A stretch of DNA of 64,000 bases from Pseudomonas lalkuanensis (GTDB lineage: Bacteria > Pseudomonadota > Gammaproteobacteria > Pseudomonadales > Pseudomonadaceae), in NCBI RefSeq assembly GCF_008807375.1, contig NZ_CP043311.1, positions 2,398,001-2,462,000 on the forward strand, in the 5' to 3' direction. Positions 56,773-64,000 of the stretch are shown piece after piece. The notes below the pieces were generated by a model. It was not told the origin of the DNA. It saw nothing but the letters and a program-made list of their open reading frames with translations, and did no database searches. How positions within the stretch are numbered: the stretch's first letter is position 1; the number at the start of each line of letters is the position of its first letter. The position numbers were made by a program, and so were the translations under genes.

Positions 56773-57558
56773 ATGAATGCCGACCTCGCCCGACTTTCCC
56801 CCCGCGAATTGCGCCAACTGATCCGCCGTGGCGACTACGACGGCCACACCAGCGGCCTTGGCCAGCGCCACCTGCAGGCCAACATCGTGATCCTGCAGAA
56901 GTCCTGGGCGGACGAGTTCCTGCGTTTCTGCGTGCTCAATCCGCGTTCCTGCCCTCTGCTGGACGTCACCGAACCGGGTTCGCCGTACTTCGAGAAGCTC
57001 GGCACCGACGTCGATGTGCGCAGCGACCTGCCGCGCTATCGCATCCATCGGCGTGGACGGGCGTTCGAGGAAGTGACCGACATCGGCGAATTCTGGGAGG
57101 CGGATTTCGTCGCCTTCGCCATCGGCTGTTCCTTCTCGTTCGAGCAGGCCCTGCTGGACGCCGGCATTCAGCTTCGTCACATCGAGATGGGACGCAACGT
57201 CGCCATGTACCGCACCGCCATCGACACCCATCCGGCAGGACGCCTGGCGGGCAAGACGGTGGTTTCCATGCGCCCGATGAAGGCCGTCGATGCCGTACGC
57301 GCCATCGAAATCACCGCGCGCTTTCCCATGACCCACGGGGCTCCGGTGCATATCGGCGATCCTGCGCTGATCGGCATCGCTGACATCGCTGCCCCCGATT
57401 ACGGCGACGCCGTGCCGGTGCGCGCCGACGAGATTCCGCTGTTCTGGGCCTGCGGCGTTACTCCCCAGGCGGTGCTGGCCGAAGCCGAGCCCGAGCTCTA
57501 CATCACCCATGCGCCGGGTCACATGCTGGTCAGCGACAAGCTCTACGGCGAGGTCTAG
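56773..57558 (+). CDS. DUF1445 putative hydro-lyase, D-glutamate-cyclase-like
   Basis: 261 residues of the UPF0317/DUF1445 family: [24 protein letters not shown], then [18 protein letters not shown] and the C-terminal [18 protein letters not shown], with [29 protein letters not shown] in the middle. The vertebrate homologue DGLUCY interconverts D-glutamate and 5-oxo-D-proline. Lying beside LysR and opposite the 5-oxoprolinase genes, it could supply or use 5-oxoproline, but bacterial activity is inferred. It starts 97 bases after the lysR stop. Confidence 0.87.
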   Translation: MNADLARLSPRELRQLIRRGDYDGHTSGLGQRHLQANIVILQKSWADEFLRFCVLNPRSCPLLDVTEPGSPYFEKLGTDVDVRSDLPRYRIHRRGRAFEEVTDIGEFWEADFVAFAIGCSFSFEQALLDAGIQLRHIEMGRNVAMYRTAIDTHPAGRLAGKTVVSMRPMKAVDAVRAIEITARFPMTHGAPVHIGDPALIGIADIAAPDYGDAVPVRADEIPLFWACGVTPQAVLAEAEPELYITHAPGHMLVSDKLYGEV

Positions 57559-57566
57559 CGGCGTCC

Positions 57567-57606
57567 TGTGCGAGCGATTTCAATCGCGAATGAATTCGCT
57601 CACACA
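57567..57606. repeat. REP-like palindromic repeat
   Basis: TGTGCGAGCGATTTCAATCG followed by CGAATGAATTCGCTCACACA. The arms have one mismatch and carry GTGCGAGCG/CGCTCACAC instead of the usual GTGGGAGCG. It lies eight bases past the DUF1445 stop. Confidence 0.75.
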
Positions 57607-57638
57607 GCGGCCTTGCCAGGGCGAGGAGGAATTCGTCG

Positions 57639-57681
57639 GTTGGTGCGGGCGGCGTTCTGCCGGAGCGCAGCGAAACCCAAC
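57639..57681. repeat. Dispersed Pseudomonas repeat (GTTGG...CCAAC type)
   Basis: GTTGG and CCAAC ends around a GCGGGCGGCGTTCTGCC core and AGCGCAGCGAAAC, related to the 1711 and 35911 elements. The rest of the 57607-57934 gap contains no gene that I can support. Confidence 0.45.
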
Positions 57682-57934
57682 GCTTCGGCGCCTGTTCCTG
57701 GCCAGCTTGGGACATCGCGGGCCCGGACCAGCCTACGGGGCCGCTGCGCGACCCTTGGCCAATGAGTTCGCCCCTACAGCGGAAGCGTCAGGATCCTAGG
57801 GGGCGCTGTGCGCACCGATTCAGGGATCGGCTTCATTCCACAAGATTCCACAAGACATGCCTGCTGGTTTGCGACATTCCTGCCGCTTTGGTCTTAACTT
57901 CGTCGTCAGGAACCCCCCAGGCACGGAGGCCGAC

Positions 57935-58516
57935 ATGATCCCCGCAAAAGGACTGATTCTGGCATTGAGCGCCACCAGCCCGTTCACCATGGCCGATACC
58001 GGTCCGTCCTTCGATTGCGCCAAGGCCCAGGGCGTTGAGCAGCAGGTGTGCGCGAGCGCCGAGCTGAGCGCGCTGGACCGGCAGATGGCCGATGTCTACA
58101 CGGGCACCCTGGCCGCCACCGACGCGGCGACCCAGAAGCGCCTGCGCGCCGAGCAGCGCGGCTGGCTCAAGGCTCGGGACGAGTGCTGGAAGGCCGCCGA
58201 CCAGAACCAGTGCCTGACCCTGAGCTACCAGACGCGCCTGGTGCAGTTGCAGATCCAGTCCGGCGCGGTGGCGGCGCCCGAGGCAGTGGCGTTCGCCTGT
58301 GGCGACGCCAGCAAGGCGTTCGCTGCGTCCTTCTACAACGACACCGAGCCCAATGCCGCCGTCTTCACCTACGGCGGCGACCAGACCATCGCGATCAGTC
58401 AACGCACCGCCAGCGGCGCCCGTTACAGCAACGATGGCGTGGACTTCCGGGAGCACCAGGGGGAAGCCAGGGTGGAGTGGTACGGCATGCAGATGACTTG
58501 CAAGGCCGCGCGCTGA
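57935..58516 (+). CDS. Periplasmic LprI-N/MliC fusion, lysozyme-inhibitor-like
   Basis: 193 residues with GGAGG six bases before the ATG. A signal peptide (about 1-20, ending TMA) leads to an LprI-type N-terminal domain (about 24-110; FDCAKAQGVEQQVCASAELSALDRQMADVY, then RGWLKARDECWK). A C-terminal MliC/PliC domain (about 122-193; FACGDASKAFAASFYN, TARYSNDGVDF-like SGARYSNDGVDFREH and a final EWYGMQMTC) follows. Both domains are known from inhibitors of C-type lysozyme that protect the periplasm. The Cys positions fit disulphides. Inhibitor activity is inferred from the domains. Confidence 0.85.
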   Translation: MIPAKGLILALSATSPFTMADTGPSFDCAKAQGVEQQVCASAELSALDRQMADVYTGTLAATDAATQKRLRAEQRGWLKARDECWKAADQNQCLTLSYQTRLVQLQIQSGAVAAPEAVAFACGDASKAFAASFYNDTEPNAAVFTYGGDQTIAISQRTASGARYSNDGVDFREHQGEARVEWYGMQMTCKAAR

Positions 58517-58529
58517 CCCCGGAGCCGCC

Positions 58530-58826
58530 CTAGGCCTTGCCTTCCCTTGCCAGCTTGTCCACGGCGCGCTGCAGACGCTCAAGGTCCGCGCGCAGGTGAT
58601 GCAGGGCCTCGCGGCGGTCGTGGAGTACTTCCTTCACATAGCAGTGGCCGGTCAGCCCGCGGAGCAGCAGGGCAGCGCCGAGTCCAACGTCCCAGATGCC
58701 GAGCACGCCACCACGATGCAGGCCGTGGCGGGTCAGGAGCAGGCCGGAGATGACGGAACCCGCCCGCTCCAGGCCGTGGACATTCCGTTCGTATGCGGGG
58801 CCGTTGATCTGCCATTGGTGGTCCAT
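58530..58826 (-). CDS. DUF2892-like small inner-membrane protein
   Basis: 98 residues from the ATG at 58824-58826 with GGAGGA upstream. Two hydrophobic stretches (ERAGSVISGLLLT and GVLGIWDVGLGAALLLRGLTGHCYV) follow a short N-terminal part with NVHGLERAGS, and a C-terminal amphipathic helix (DRREALHHLRADLERLQRAVDKL) is added. The NxxxxER... and R.LTGHC features recall DUF2892 (YgaP-like) membrane proteins. Function unknown. Its stop lies 13 bases from the convergent MliC-type gene. Confidence 0.65.
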   Translation of the reverse strand: MDHQWQINGPAYERNVHGLERAGSVISGLLLTRHGLHRGGVLGIWDVGLGAALLLRGLTGHCYVKEVLHDRREALHHLRADLERLQRAVDKLAREGKA

Positions 58827-58901
58827 GATGCGAATCCTCCCGTGTTGGTTTGAATCCTGACCGACCAACCCTGCGGCACGTTCAGCTGCCGTGATGAGCG
58901 G

Positions 58902-59180
58902 TCAGCTCCGCGTCTGGCCTTTCCTGGCCTTCTCGTCGGGACTCATCGGGTACAGGGTGAGAATGAAACGAGCTGAAACCAGCGACAGCAGCCCGAGCGC
59001 GCCGAACGCGGCGATCAGGGGGACGCCACCCGGCGCGGAGGTGACTTCGGTGAACAGCGCCAGGCCGATGGCCAGCAAGAACATCACCCCTGCGAACCAC
59101 TGCAGCCCCTGGGCCCAGCGAAAGACCGGCGACTGGCGGACTTCGTTGAGGTGTCGGTTGGATTCGTCTTCTTCAGTCAT
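58902..59180 (-). CDS. Small two-helix membrane protein, unknown
   Basis: 92 residues from the ATG at 59178-59180 with AGGACA upstream. Two hydrophobic helices (LQWFAGVMFLLAIGLALF, about 27-44, and PLIAAFGALGLLSLVSARFILTLY, about 54-77) are flanked by charged ends. I do not recognise the family. It points the same way as the DUF2892-like gene, 75 bases upstream of it, and may share its transcript. Confidence 0.6.
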   Translation of the reverse strand: MTEEDESNRHLNEVRQSPVFRWAQGLQWFAGVMFLLAIGLALFTEVTSAPGGVPLIAAFGALGLLSLVSARFILTLYPMSPDEKARKGQTRS

Positions 59181-59603
59181 GCGTCTGTCCTCATGGGTTC
59201 GCTTGACCATCGGGCGGCGGGACCTCCCGGTTCTATCAGCATGAATGGGAGCGAAGGAGCGCGGGCGGACCCGCGACAAACGGGTGCGGTGTGCCGGGCA
59301 GGGGAGTCATTCGTGATACCGGGCGGGACAGGTTCGCGCGGGCAATTCGGATGCGAGCTGGCCGTCATGCAGGTTCTCGGGCCTGTGCTATACCCAACGC
59401 ATCCGGGGATTTCACCGTGCGCGCCCTGGTGCCAGGCGTTTCCCCAACCCCGTGTTCGATCGCTGCCCAGCCCGCTCTCGGCGCCGGAAGGCATCGCGTT
59501 GCTGTGATGCGCGCCGGACACGGATTCAGGTTCCAGGCAGATGATTGCGCCGTTTTCACCCGACCAGGTTCGTGACGTTCACCCAAGATGAAGGAGCATC
59601 GCA
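59181..59603. other. Long gap before the GIY-YIG-like gene
   Basis: 423 bases without a gene I can support. It holds only small GC-rich symmetries such as GCGGGCGGACCCGC near 59264-59277. The AAGGAG ribosome site at 59590-59595 belongs to the next gene. Its length suggests regulatory content, but I see no recognisable promoter. Confidence 0.4.
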
Positions 59604-60104
59604 ATGGCCACTGTGGAGTTCGACTTCAAATCGCACCACTCATGGACGATGGGCCCCGCCTGCGGCACTACGTTCACGTCTTCGGTGAATCCCGCGCCGG
59701 CCACAACGGCGTGCATCTACATCATTCACAACACGGCGGAGAACTCGACCTACGTCGGTTACGCGGACAACGCCAATGACAGGTGGAAATCACGTACCGA
59801 GGTGTTCCACATCATGGGAATTCCCAAGAACTACGCCAAGAACATCCTCTGTGCCTACTGCCTTCCCCATGTGCACGGTCCACACTCGATGTACCTCCAG
59901 GGGCAGAACAACTGCGAGCACCTGCTGATCCGCGCGGTCGCCAATGGTTTGCTGGGGGTTACGACCAGTACCAACACGCAACTCAGGACTGTGCCCTTTT
60001 CCAATGCGATCGCGACCAAGATCCTTGTACGTCTGCCGACCGATCCGTGGGGGAATCTGGAGAGCGACAAGCAGATCGCCCTGACCGGCGTTTTCGGCTA
60101 CTAG
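59604..60104 (+). CDS. Stand-alone GIY-YIG-like nuclease-fold protein
   Basis: 166 residues with AAGGAG seven bases before the ATG. The pattern ACIYIIHNTAENSTYVGYAD (about 36-55) looks like the GIY-x(9)-YIG motif in the form CIY...YVG, followed by an arginine at the expected spacing (NANDRWKSR) and a glutamate in NCEHLLIRAV (about 108-117) that fits the catalytic Glu of the fold. Many GIY-YIG proteins cut DNA, in repair, restriction or homing. A Cys/His-rich stretch (ILCAYCLPHVHGPHS) lies between the two and might bind metal. It has no restriction or phage neighbour, and base composition in part of the gene (ACC/AAC-rich) looks somewhat different from its neighbours. Confidence 0.55.
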   Translation: MATVEFDFKSHHSWTMGPACGTTFTSSVNPAPATTACIYIIHNTAENSTYVGYADNANDRWKSRTEVFHIMGIPKNYAKNILCAYCLPHVHGPHSMYLQGQNNCEHLLIRAVANGLLGVTTSTNTQLRTVPFSNAIATKILVRLPTDPWGNLESDKQIALTGVFGY

Positions 60105-60254
60105 GAACCGTGGAGAGGGAGGCGATCCGGAATTCACTGGCCGTTCTCGACCCAAGGCCGATACTCAATCCACGACAACGCTGCTCTGCTGTGCCCCGTC
60201 ACCTGGCCGTTGCGGGGTTGAGCCCGGAATGGGTGGACCTCGGAGAAACCGACC

Positions 60255-60758
60255 ATGCCCTTCATCGATGACCTGGCTTTCCTGCTCGCCTTCCTCGCCG
60301 TGATCAGCTGCGGCCTCATGGGCGGGCTGTTCTTCGCCTTCTCCAACTTCGTCATGCAAGCCCTCGCGCGCCTCTCGCCGGAGGCCGGCATCGCCGCCAT
60401 GCAGGCGATCAACCGCACGGTGCTCAACCGCATCTTCCTCGGTACCTTCCTGGGCACCACTGCTGCCTGTGCGCTGCTCACGCTGTACGCCTTCGTGCAC
60501 TGGGAAGTGTCCGGTACCTTCTTCCTGTTGCTCGGCAGCCTGCTGTACCTGGCCGGCAACTTCGGCGTGACCCTGTTCTGCAACGTCCCGCGCAATAACG
60601 CCCTGGCCAAGCTGGATGCGGGCAATCCGGATTCCTCCGTGCCCTGGCGCATCTACCTGGATGAGTGGACGCGCTGGAACCATGTGCGCACCGGCACCGC
60701 CCTGGCCGCGTCGGCGATGCTGATGATCGGGCTGTTCCTGATGCTGGCGATGGACTAG
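60255..60758 (+). CDS. DUF1772 (anthrone-oxygenase-like) membrane protein
   Basis: 167 residues with GGAGAA upstream of the ATG. Four membrane segments are visible (FLLAFLAVISCGLMGGLFFAF, TFLGTTAACALLTLYAF, FFLLLGSLLYLAGNFGVTLF, TALAASAMLMIGLFLMLAM). The CNVPRNNALA and WxxYLxxWTRWNHVRT elements are characteristic of DUF1772. Fungal members form anthrone oxygenases, but the bacterial role is unknown. It ends eight bases from the convergent luxR gene. Confidence 0.82.
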   Translation: MPFIDDLAFLLAFLAVISCGLMGGLFFAFSNFVMQALARLSPEAGIAAMQAINRTVLNRIFLGTFLGTTAACALLTLYAFVHWEVSGTFFLLLGSLLYLAGNFGVTLFCNVPRNNALAKLDAGNPDSSVPWRIYLDEWTRWNHVRTGTALAASAMLMIGLFLMLAMD

Positions 60759-60765
60759 GGGCCGC

Positions 60766-61557
60766 TCAGGCCTCCGCGTGGGCCTTGAGGAACAGCGAGA
60801 ACAGTTCCTGGGGCGACTTGATGTTCAGCTTGGCGTAGATGTGCCGGCGGTGGACCTTCACCGTTTCGGCGGAAATCGCCAGCTTGCCGGCCACTTCCTT
60901 GTTCGAGCAGCCACTCAGGATCAACCGGATCACGTCCAGTTCGCGGGCGGTGAGCGGCGTGCCGAGGCGCTCCATGGCCTCTTCCAGGTTGTCCTGCCAA
61001 CGCGCTGCCGGGCGCGGCGCGCTTTCTGCCCGGGTTCCCTCGAAGAACATGCGCTGGCGCATCAGCCCTGCCACCCAGGGACGGATCATCTCAAGTAGCG
61101 AAACCTGCTCCGGGCTGAAACGCTGGCGGCTGCCCAGGGACAGGCACAGGGTCCGTACCTCGTCCAGCTGCACGTTGAAATGCACCTCGTCTTCCTCCAC
61201 GAAGTGGGTGAAGTAGAGCTGGTAGTACTCCGTCTGCTTGAAGCGTTCGGGGGCCACGTCGGCGAGGCGGAACAGCCCGGTGGCGGGATCCTCCCGGTTG
61301 GCGATGTAGAAGGGATCGAGCAGGTAGAGGCCTTGCAGATAGTCGTGGATGAAGGGGTCGGGTCCGTCTCCCTCATAGGGACTTTCGGCAAAGGCGAGGG
61401 GGCGGGAGTCGCTGAACAGCAGGACCGCCCAGCTGTCGACCGCGACGTATTCGCTGACCAGGCGGGTCAGGGCGCGCCAGAAGTCAGGCTTGTCCAGGCG
61501 CTCGATCAACTGGCCGGCGGCACGATGCCAGGCCATGTCCTGCAGGGTTGGGATCAT
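60766..61557 (-). CDS. LuxR-family transcriptional regulator
   Basis: 263 residues. The C-terminal LuxR helix-turn-helix (about 198-256; TARELDVIRLILSGCSNKEVAGKLAISAETVKVHRRHIYAKL) is clear. The N-terminal about 190 residues have no recognisable receiver or autoinducer-binding signature. The start codon is ATG at 61555-61557. It is divergent from the nitrilase and PotF-like genes, with an ACCCCATGGGGT palindrome at its 5' edge, so it most likely controls them. Confidence 0.85.
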   Translation of the reverse strand: MIPTLQDMAWHRAAGQLIERLDKPDFWRALTRLVSEYVAVDSWAVLLFSDSRPLAFAESPYEGDGPDPFIHDYLQGLYLLDPFYIANREDPATGLFRLADVAPERFKQTEYYQLYFTHFVEEDEVHFNVQLDEVRTLCLSLGSRQRFSPEQVSLLEMIRPWVAGLMRQRMFFEGTRAESAPRPAARWQDNLEEAMERLGTPLTARELDVIRLILSGCSNKEVAGKLAISAETVKVHRRHIYAKLNIKSPQELFSLFLKAHAEA

Positions 61558-61564
61558 GTATCTA

Positions 61565-61576
61565 CCCCCATGGGGT
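61565..61576. promoter_or_regulatory. Palindrome in the luxR/nitrilase control region
   Basis: CCCCATGGGG at 61566-61575 is a ten-base palindrome eight bases upstream of the luxR start, in the 130-base gap between divergent genes. It may be an operator for the LuxR regulator; short palindromes also occur by chance. Confidence 0.35.
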
Positions 61577-61687
61577 TAAGCACTCGACGTGATAGGAAAT
61601 TTGCGGGCGGGACGCATACTGGCACCGACCTTTTGCAAAAGTCACTCACTTCCCGGCCGGGGCCCAGCTCGACAACAAGGTCTGAAA

Positions 61688-62503
61688 ATGAAGCTCGAAC
61701 TCGTACAGCTCGCGGGTCGCGATGGCGACACCGCCTACAACCTCGCGCGCACCCTGGATGCCATCGCCCAATGCACGCCCGGTACCGATATCGTCGTATT
61801 CCCCGAGGCGCAGATCACCGGATTCCTCAACTCGCAGAACATCGCCGAGCGCGCCGAGCCCCTCCACGGCCCGAGCGTCCGTGCCATCCAGGCGGCGGCG
61901 CGCGAGCGCGATCTCGCCGTGGTGGTGGGGCTGATCGAGAACGACGGTGGCCGCTACTACAACACCACGGTGCTCATCACGCCCGAGGGCGTTGCCCTCA
62001 GCTATCGCAAGACCCATCTCTGGGTGGGCGAACCGGAGCTGGTGCTGCCGGGCGATCGTTTCGCCACCGTGGAATGGCGCGGCGTGCGCGTGGGCCTGCT
62101 GATCTGCTACGACACCGAGTTCCCGGAAACCTCGCGGGCCGTGGCTGCGCTCGGCGCCCAGATCATCCTGATCACCGACGGCAACATGGAGCCCTACGGC
62201 CATGTGCACCGCACTTCGGTCAGTGCCCGCGCCCAGGAGAACCAGGTGTTCGCCGTGGTGGTGAACCGGGTCGGGGAGGGCGATGACGACACCATCTTCG
62301 CCGGCGGCAGCGCAGTGGTGGACCCCTTCGGTCGGCTGCTGCTGGAGGCCGGTCGCCAGGAGTGCCGCCACGCGATCGAACTGGACATGGCGCAGCTCAC
62401 CGAAGCGCGTGCGCTCTACGACTACCAGGCCGAGCAGCGCTTCCGACTGCCGGGCGAACGCGTCGAACACCCCGATGGCCGCCGCGAGCTGCTGATTCCC
62501 TGA
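61688..62503 (+). CDS. Carbon-nitrogen hydrolase (nitrilase superfamily amidohydrolase)
   Basis: 271 residues. The Glu-Lys-Cys triad is present: Glu in VVFPEAQITGF (about 40), Lys in SYRKTHLWVGE (about 111) and Cys in LLICYDTEFPE (about 140), with GDRFATVEW and NRVGEGDDDTIFAGGSAVVDPFGRLL in the expected order. These enzymes hydrolyse amides or carbamoyl groups, for instance N-carbamoylputrescine or omega-amides. A polyamine-binding protein gene follows 85 bases later, which hints at a polyamine or related amine substrate, but the exact one is not determined. Confidence 0.85.
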   Translation: MKLELVQLAGRDGDTAYNLARTLDAIAQCTPGTDIVVFPEAQITGFLNSQNIAERAEPLHGPSVRAIQAAARERDLAVVVGLIENDGGRYYNTTVLITPEGVALSYRKTHLWVGEPELVLPGDRFATVEWRGVRVGLLICYDTEFPETSRAVAALGAQIILITDGNMEPYGHVHRTSVSARAQENQVFAVVVNRVGEGDDDTIFAGGSAVVDPFGRLLLEAGRQECRHAIELDMAQLTEARALYDYQAEQRFRLPGERVEHPDGRRELLIP

Positions 62504-62588
62504 GCGGGACCGATTCGCCATCCAACAACAAGAAGCCTGAAGGTGCTGGTCGCCGCCCCGATGTCGGCGGCCAGCCAGGAGCGAACAC

Positions 62589-63686
62589 ATGCAATCGAAG
62601 TCAGTGAAACTCGGCCTGGCCCTGCTGCTGGGGATGATGGGCGGTGTGGCCACGGCGGAAACCTCCAGCGTGCGCCTCTACAACTGGTACGACTTCATCG
62701 AGCCGGAAACGCCCAGGACCTTCGAGAAGGAATCCGGCGTTTCCATGGTGCTGGACACCTTCGACAGCATCGACGTGATGCAGAGCAAGCTCATGGTCGG
62801 GCGTACCGGCTACGACGTGGTGGTGGTCAGCGGTGACGCGCTGCCCAACCTGATCAAGGCAGGCGTGCTGGCGGAGCTGGACCGCAGCCAGCTCCCCAAC
62901 TGGCACCACCTGGCCCCGGAAATCCTCGCCAAGGTGCACAGCAACGATCCCGACAACCGCTATGCGGTGCCCTACATGTGGGGCACCACGGGCATCGGCT
63001 ACGACGTCGACAAGGTCACCCAGCTGCTGGGACCGGATGCCCCGGTGAACTCCTGGGACCTGATCTTCAAGGAAGAGAACATCGCCAGGCTCAGCCAGTG
63101 CGGCGTGGCCATGCTCGACTCCCCCAGCGAGATCATTCCCATCGCGCTGTATTACCTGGGCCTGCCGCCCAACAGCAGGGACCCGGCGGACTACCGCAAG
63201 GCCGAAGAACTGCTGCTGAAGATCCGCCCCCACGTGCGCTACTTCGACTCCTCCAGGTTCATCACTGACCTGGCCAACGGCAACATCTGCGCCGTGGTCG
63301 GTTGGGCCGGCGGCGTGTACGACGCCCAGGTCAACTCCGAGCGCGCCAACAATGGCCGCCACATTGCCTATCAGATTCCCCGCGAGGGCGCGCCGGTGTG
63401 GGTGGAAAGCTTCGTCCTGCTCAAGGACGCCCCGCACCCGAAAGCGGCCATGGACTTCATCGACTACATGCTGCGCCCGGAAGTGGTCGCCCGTAGCTCC
63501 AACTACCTCGGGTACCCCAACGCCAACAAGGACGCCACTGCCCATGTCGAGGAGAAGCTGCGCAGCAACCCCGGTGCCTACCCATCGAAGGAAACCATGG
63601 CGACCCTGTTCCCCCTCGAGCCGCTGCCGCTGAAGCTGGAGCGGGTGAGGACGCGGGTATGGAGCAAAGTTCGCAGCGGGACCTGA
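62589..63686 (+). CDS. Periplasmic polyamine-binding protein (PotF/SpuD-like)
   Basis: 365 residues. Signal peptide (LGLALLLGMMGGVATA, cut near AETSS) followed by a bacterial extracellular solute-binding fold: VRLYNWYDFIEPETPRTFEKESGV near the N terminus, then DVMQSKLMVGRTGYDVVVVSG and YAVPYMWGTTGIGYDVDKV. These closely match PotF, SpuD and SpuE, which deliver putrescine or spermidine to an ABC permease. The permease and ATPase genes are not downstream here, so it is an orphan binding protein, or one that pairs with a transporter elsewhere. Confidence 0.88.
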   Translation: MQSKSVKLGLALLLGMMGGVATAETSSVRLYNWYDFIEPETPRTFEKESGVSMVLDTFDSIDVMQSKLMVGRTGYDVVVVSGDALPNLIKAGVLAELDRSQLPNWHHLAPEILAKVHSNDPDNRYAVPYMWGTTGIGYDVDKVTQLLGPDAPVNSWDLIFKEENIARLSQCGVAMLDSPSEIIPIALYYLGLPPNSRDPADYRKAEELLLKIRPHVRYFDSSRFITDLANGNICAVVGWAGGVYDAQVNSERANNGRHIAYQIPREGAPVWVESFVLLKDAPHPKAAMDFIDYMLRPEVVARSSNYLGYPNANKDATAHVEEKLRSNPGAYPSKETMATLFPLEPLPLKLERVRTRVWSKVRSGT

Positions 63687-63705
63687 GGCGGGACCGCGTC
63701 ATGAA

Positions 63706-63740
63706 GAAGCCCGCCCTGGCTGGAAGCCGGGGCGGGCTTC
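63706..63740 (+). terminator. Hairpin terminator after the polyamine-binding gene
   Basis: Eleven-base perfect arms, GAAGCCCGCCC (63706-63716) and GGGCGGGCTTC (63730-63740), around TGGCTGGAAGCCG, 20 bases past the stop codon. No long T run follows, so it may be intrinsic but weak. Confidence 0.6.
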
Positions 63741-63756
63741 GCTCGCAGCTGTAACG

Positions 63757-64000
63757 CTAGACCCTCAGCGCGCCGCGGAATCCGCGCGCGGCATAGTAGG
63801 ACTGCGCGCCGTTGTGATAGAGGAAAACGCAGTCGTAGCGACGGTCGCAAAAGAGCGCGCCGCCGAGTTTCCTGATGGCGGGAGGCGTTTGCACCCAGCT
63901 GGAGGTCTTGGTGTCGAAGGTCCCGAGTTCCTGCAGCGCGCGGTACTGCTGCTCGGTGAGGATCTCGACGCCCATGGCCGCGGCCAGTTCCGTGGCGCAG
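63757..64000 (-). CDS. DUF4256 protein, C-terminal part (cut by window edge)
   Basis: About 81 residues are visible and the reading frame stays open to position 64000. The segment ELAAAMGVEILTEQQYRAL followed by FDTKTSSWVQTPPAIRKLGG and FLYHNGAQSYYAARGFRG matches the C-terminal half of DUF4256 proteins (about 190 residues). The ATG at 63975 is internal, since coding continues upstream as CATELAAAMG. Function unknown; no partner gene can be judged from here. Confidence 0.85.
   Translation of the reverse strand, partial: CATELAAAMGVEILTEQQYRALQELGTFDTKTSSWVQTPPAIRKLGGALFCDRRYDCVFLYHNGAQSYYAARGFRGALRV

Overview
The window is high-GC DNA from a Pseudomonas, probably not P. aeruginosa itself. The evidence is a pyoverdine locus in nearly the PAO1 gene order (pvdA, fpvI, fpvR, pvdR-pvdT-opmQ, pvdP, pvdM-pvdN-pvdO, pvdE, fpvA, NRPS genes), typical Pseudomonas palindromic REP-like repeats, and a PA2110-PA2114-like pyroglutamate cluster further on. 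Genes are packed closely, with several 1-base and ATGA overlaps. I see no rRNA, tRNA, insertion sequence, prophage or CRISPR array.

Layout. Positions 1-2300 hold the 5' part of a UvrD/Rep-type helicase gene, a gluconokinase and a small BRO-N-domain gene behind an inverted-repeat-rich region. Positions 2415-45654 are the pyoverdine locus. Two giant NRPS genes (about 3691 and 3921 residues, six modules, terminal thioesterase) overlap by one base and are followed by an alpha/beta hydrolase. On the other strand lie the TonB receptor FpvA, a PepSY reductase-like membrane protein, the exporter PvdE and the periplasmic maturation enzymes PvdO, PvdN and PvdM. PvdP (tyrosinase) faces them. The PvdRT-OpmQ efflux pump, the FpvR/FpvI anti-sigma/sigma pair and ornithine hydroxylase PvdA complete the locus. 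Six exact TAAAT-N16-CGT iron-starvation (PvdS) promoter sites mark its transcription units, and a Fur-box-like sequence lies between fpvR and fpvI. The adenylation-domain codes read Ser, unassigned (Dab-like), Thr, Ser, and two related codes that position suggests are hydroxyornithine. Epimerisation domains follow each Ser. The side-chain prediction is D-Ser - X - Thr - D-Ser - OHOrn type - (cyclic) OHOrn type. Formyltransferase pvdF, which PAO1 has between pvdE and pvdO, is missing here. PvdL and PvdS are not in the window.

Positions 45720-50375 hold a TetR regulator, a Xre/RES toxin-antitoxin pair, a YbdK-like carboxylate-amine ligase, two small genes and a pseudouridine-synthase homologue that lacks the catalytic aspartate. 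Positions 50491-57558 form a pyroglutamate (5-oxoproline) module: an MFS transporter, an OpdO-like OprD porin and 5-oxoprolinase subunits PxpA, PxpB and PxpC in one operon, with a divergent LysR regulator and a DUF1445 (D-glutamate-cyclase-like) gene. Positions 57935-64000 carry an LprI-N/MliC lysozyme-inhibitor-like protein, small membrane proteins, a stand-alone GIY-YIG-like protein, a DUF1772 protein, a LuxR regulator divergent from a nitrilase-family amidohydrolase plus a PotF-like polyamine-binding protein, and the 3' end of a DUF4256 gene.
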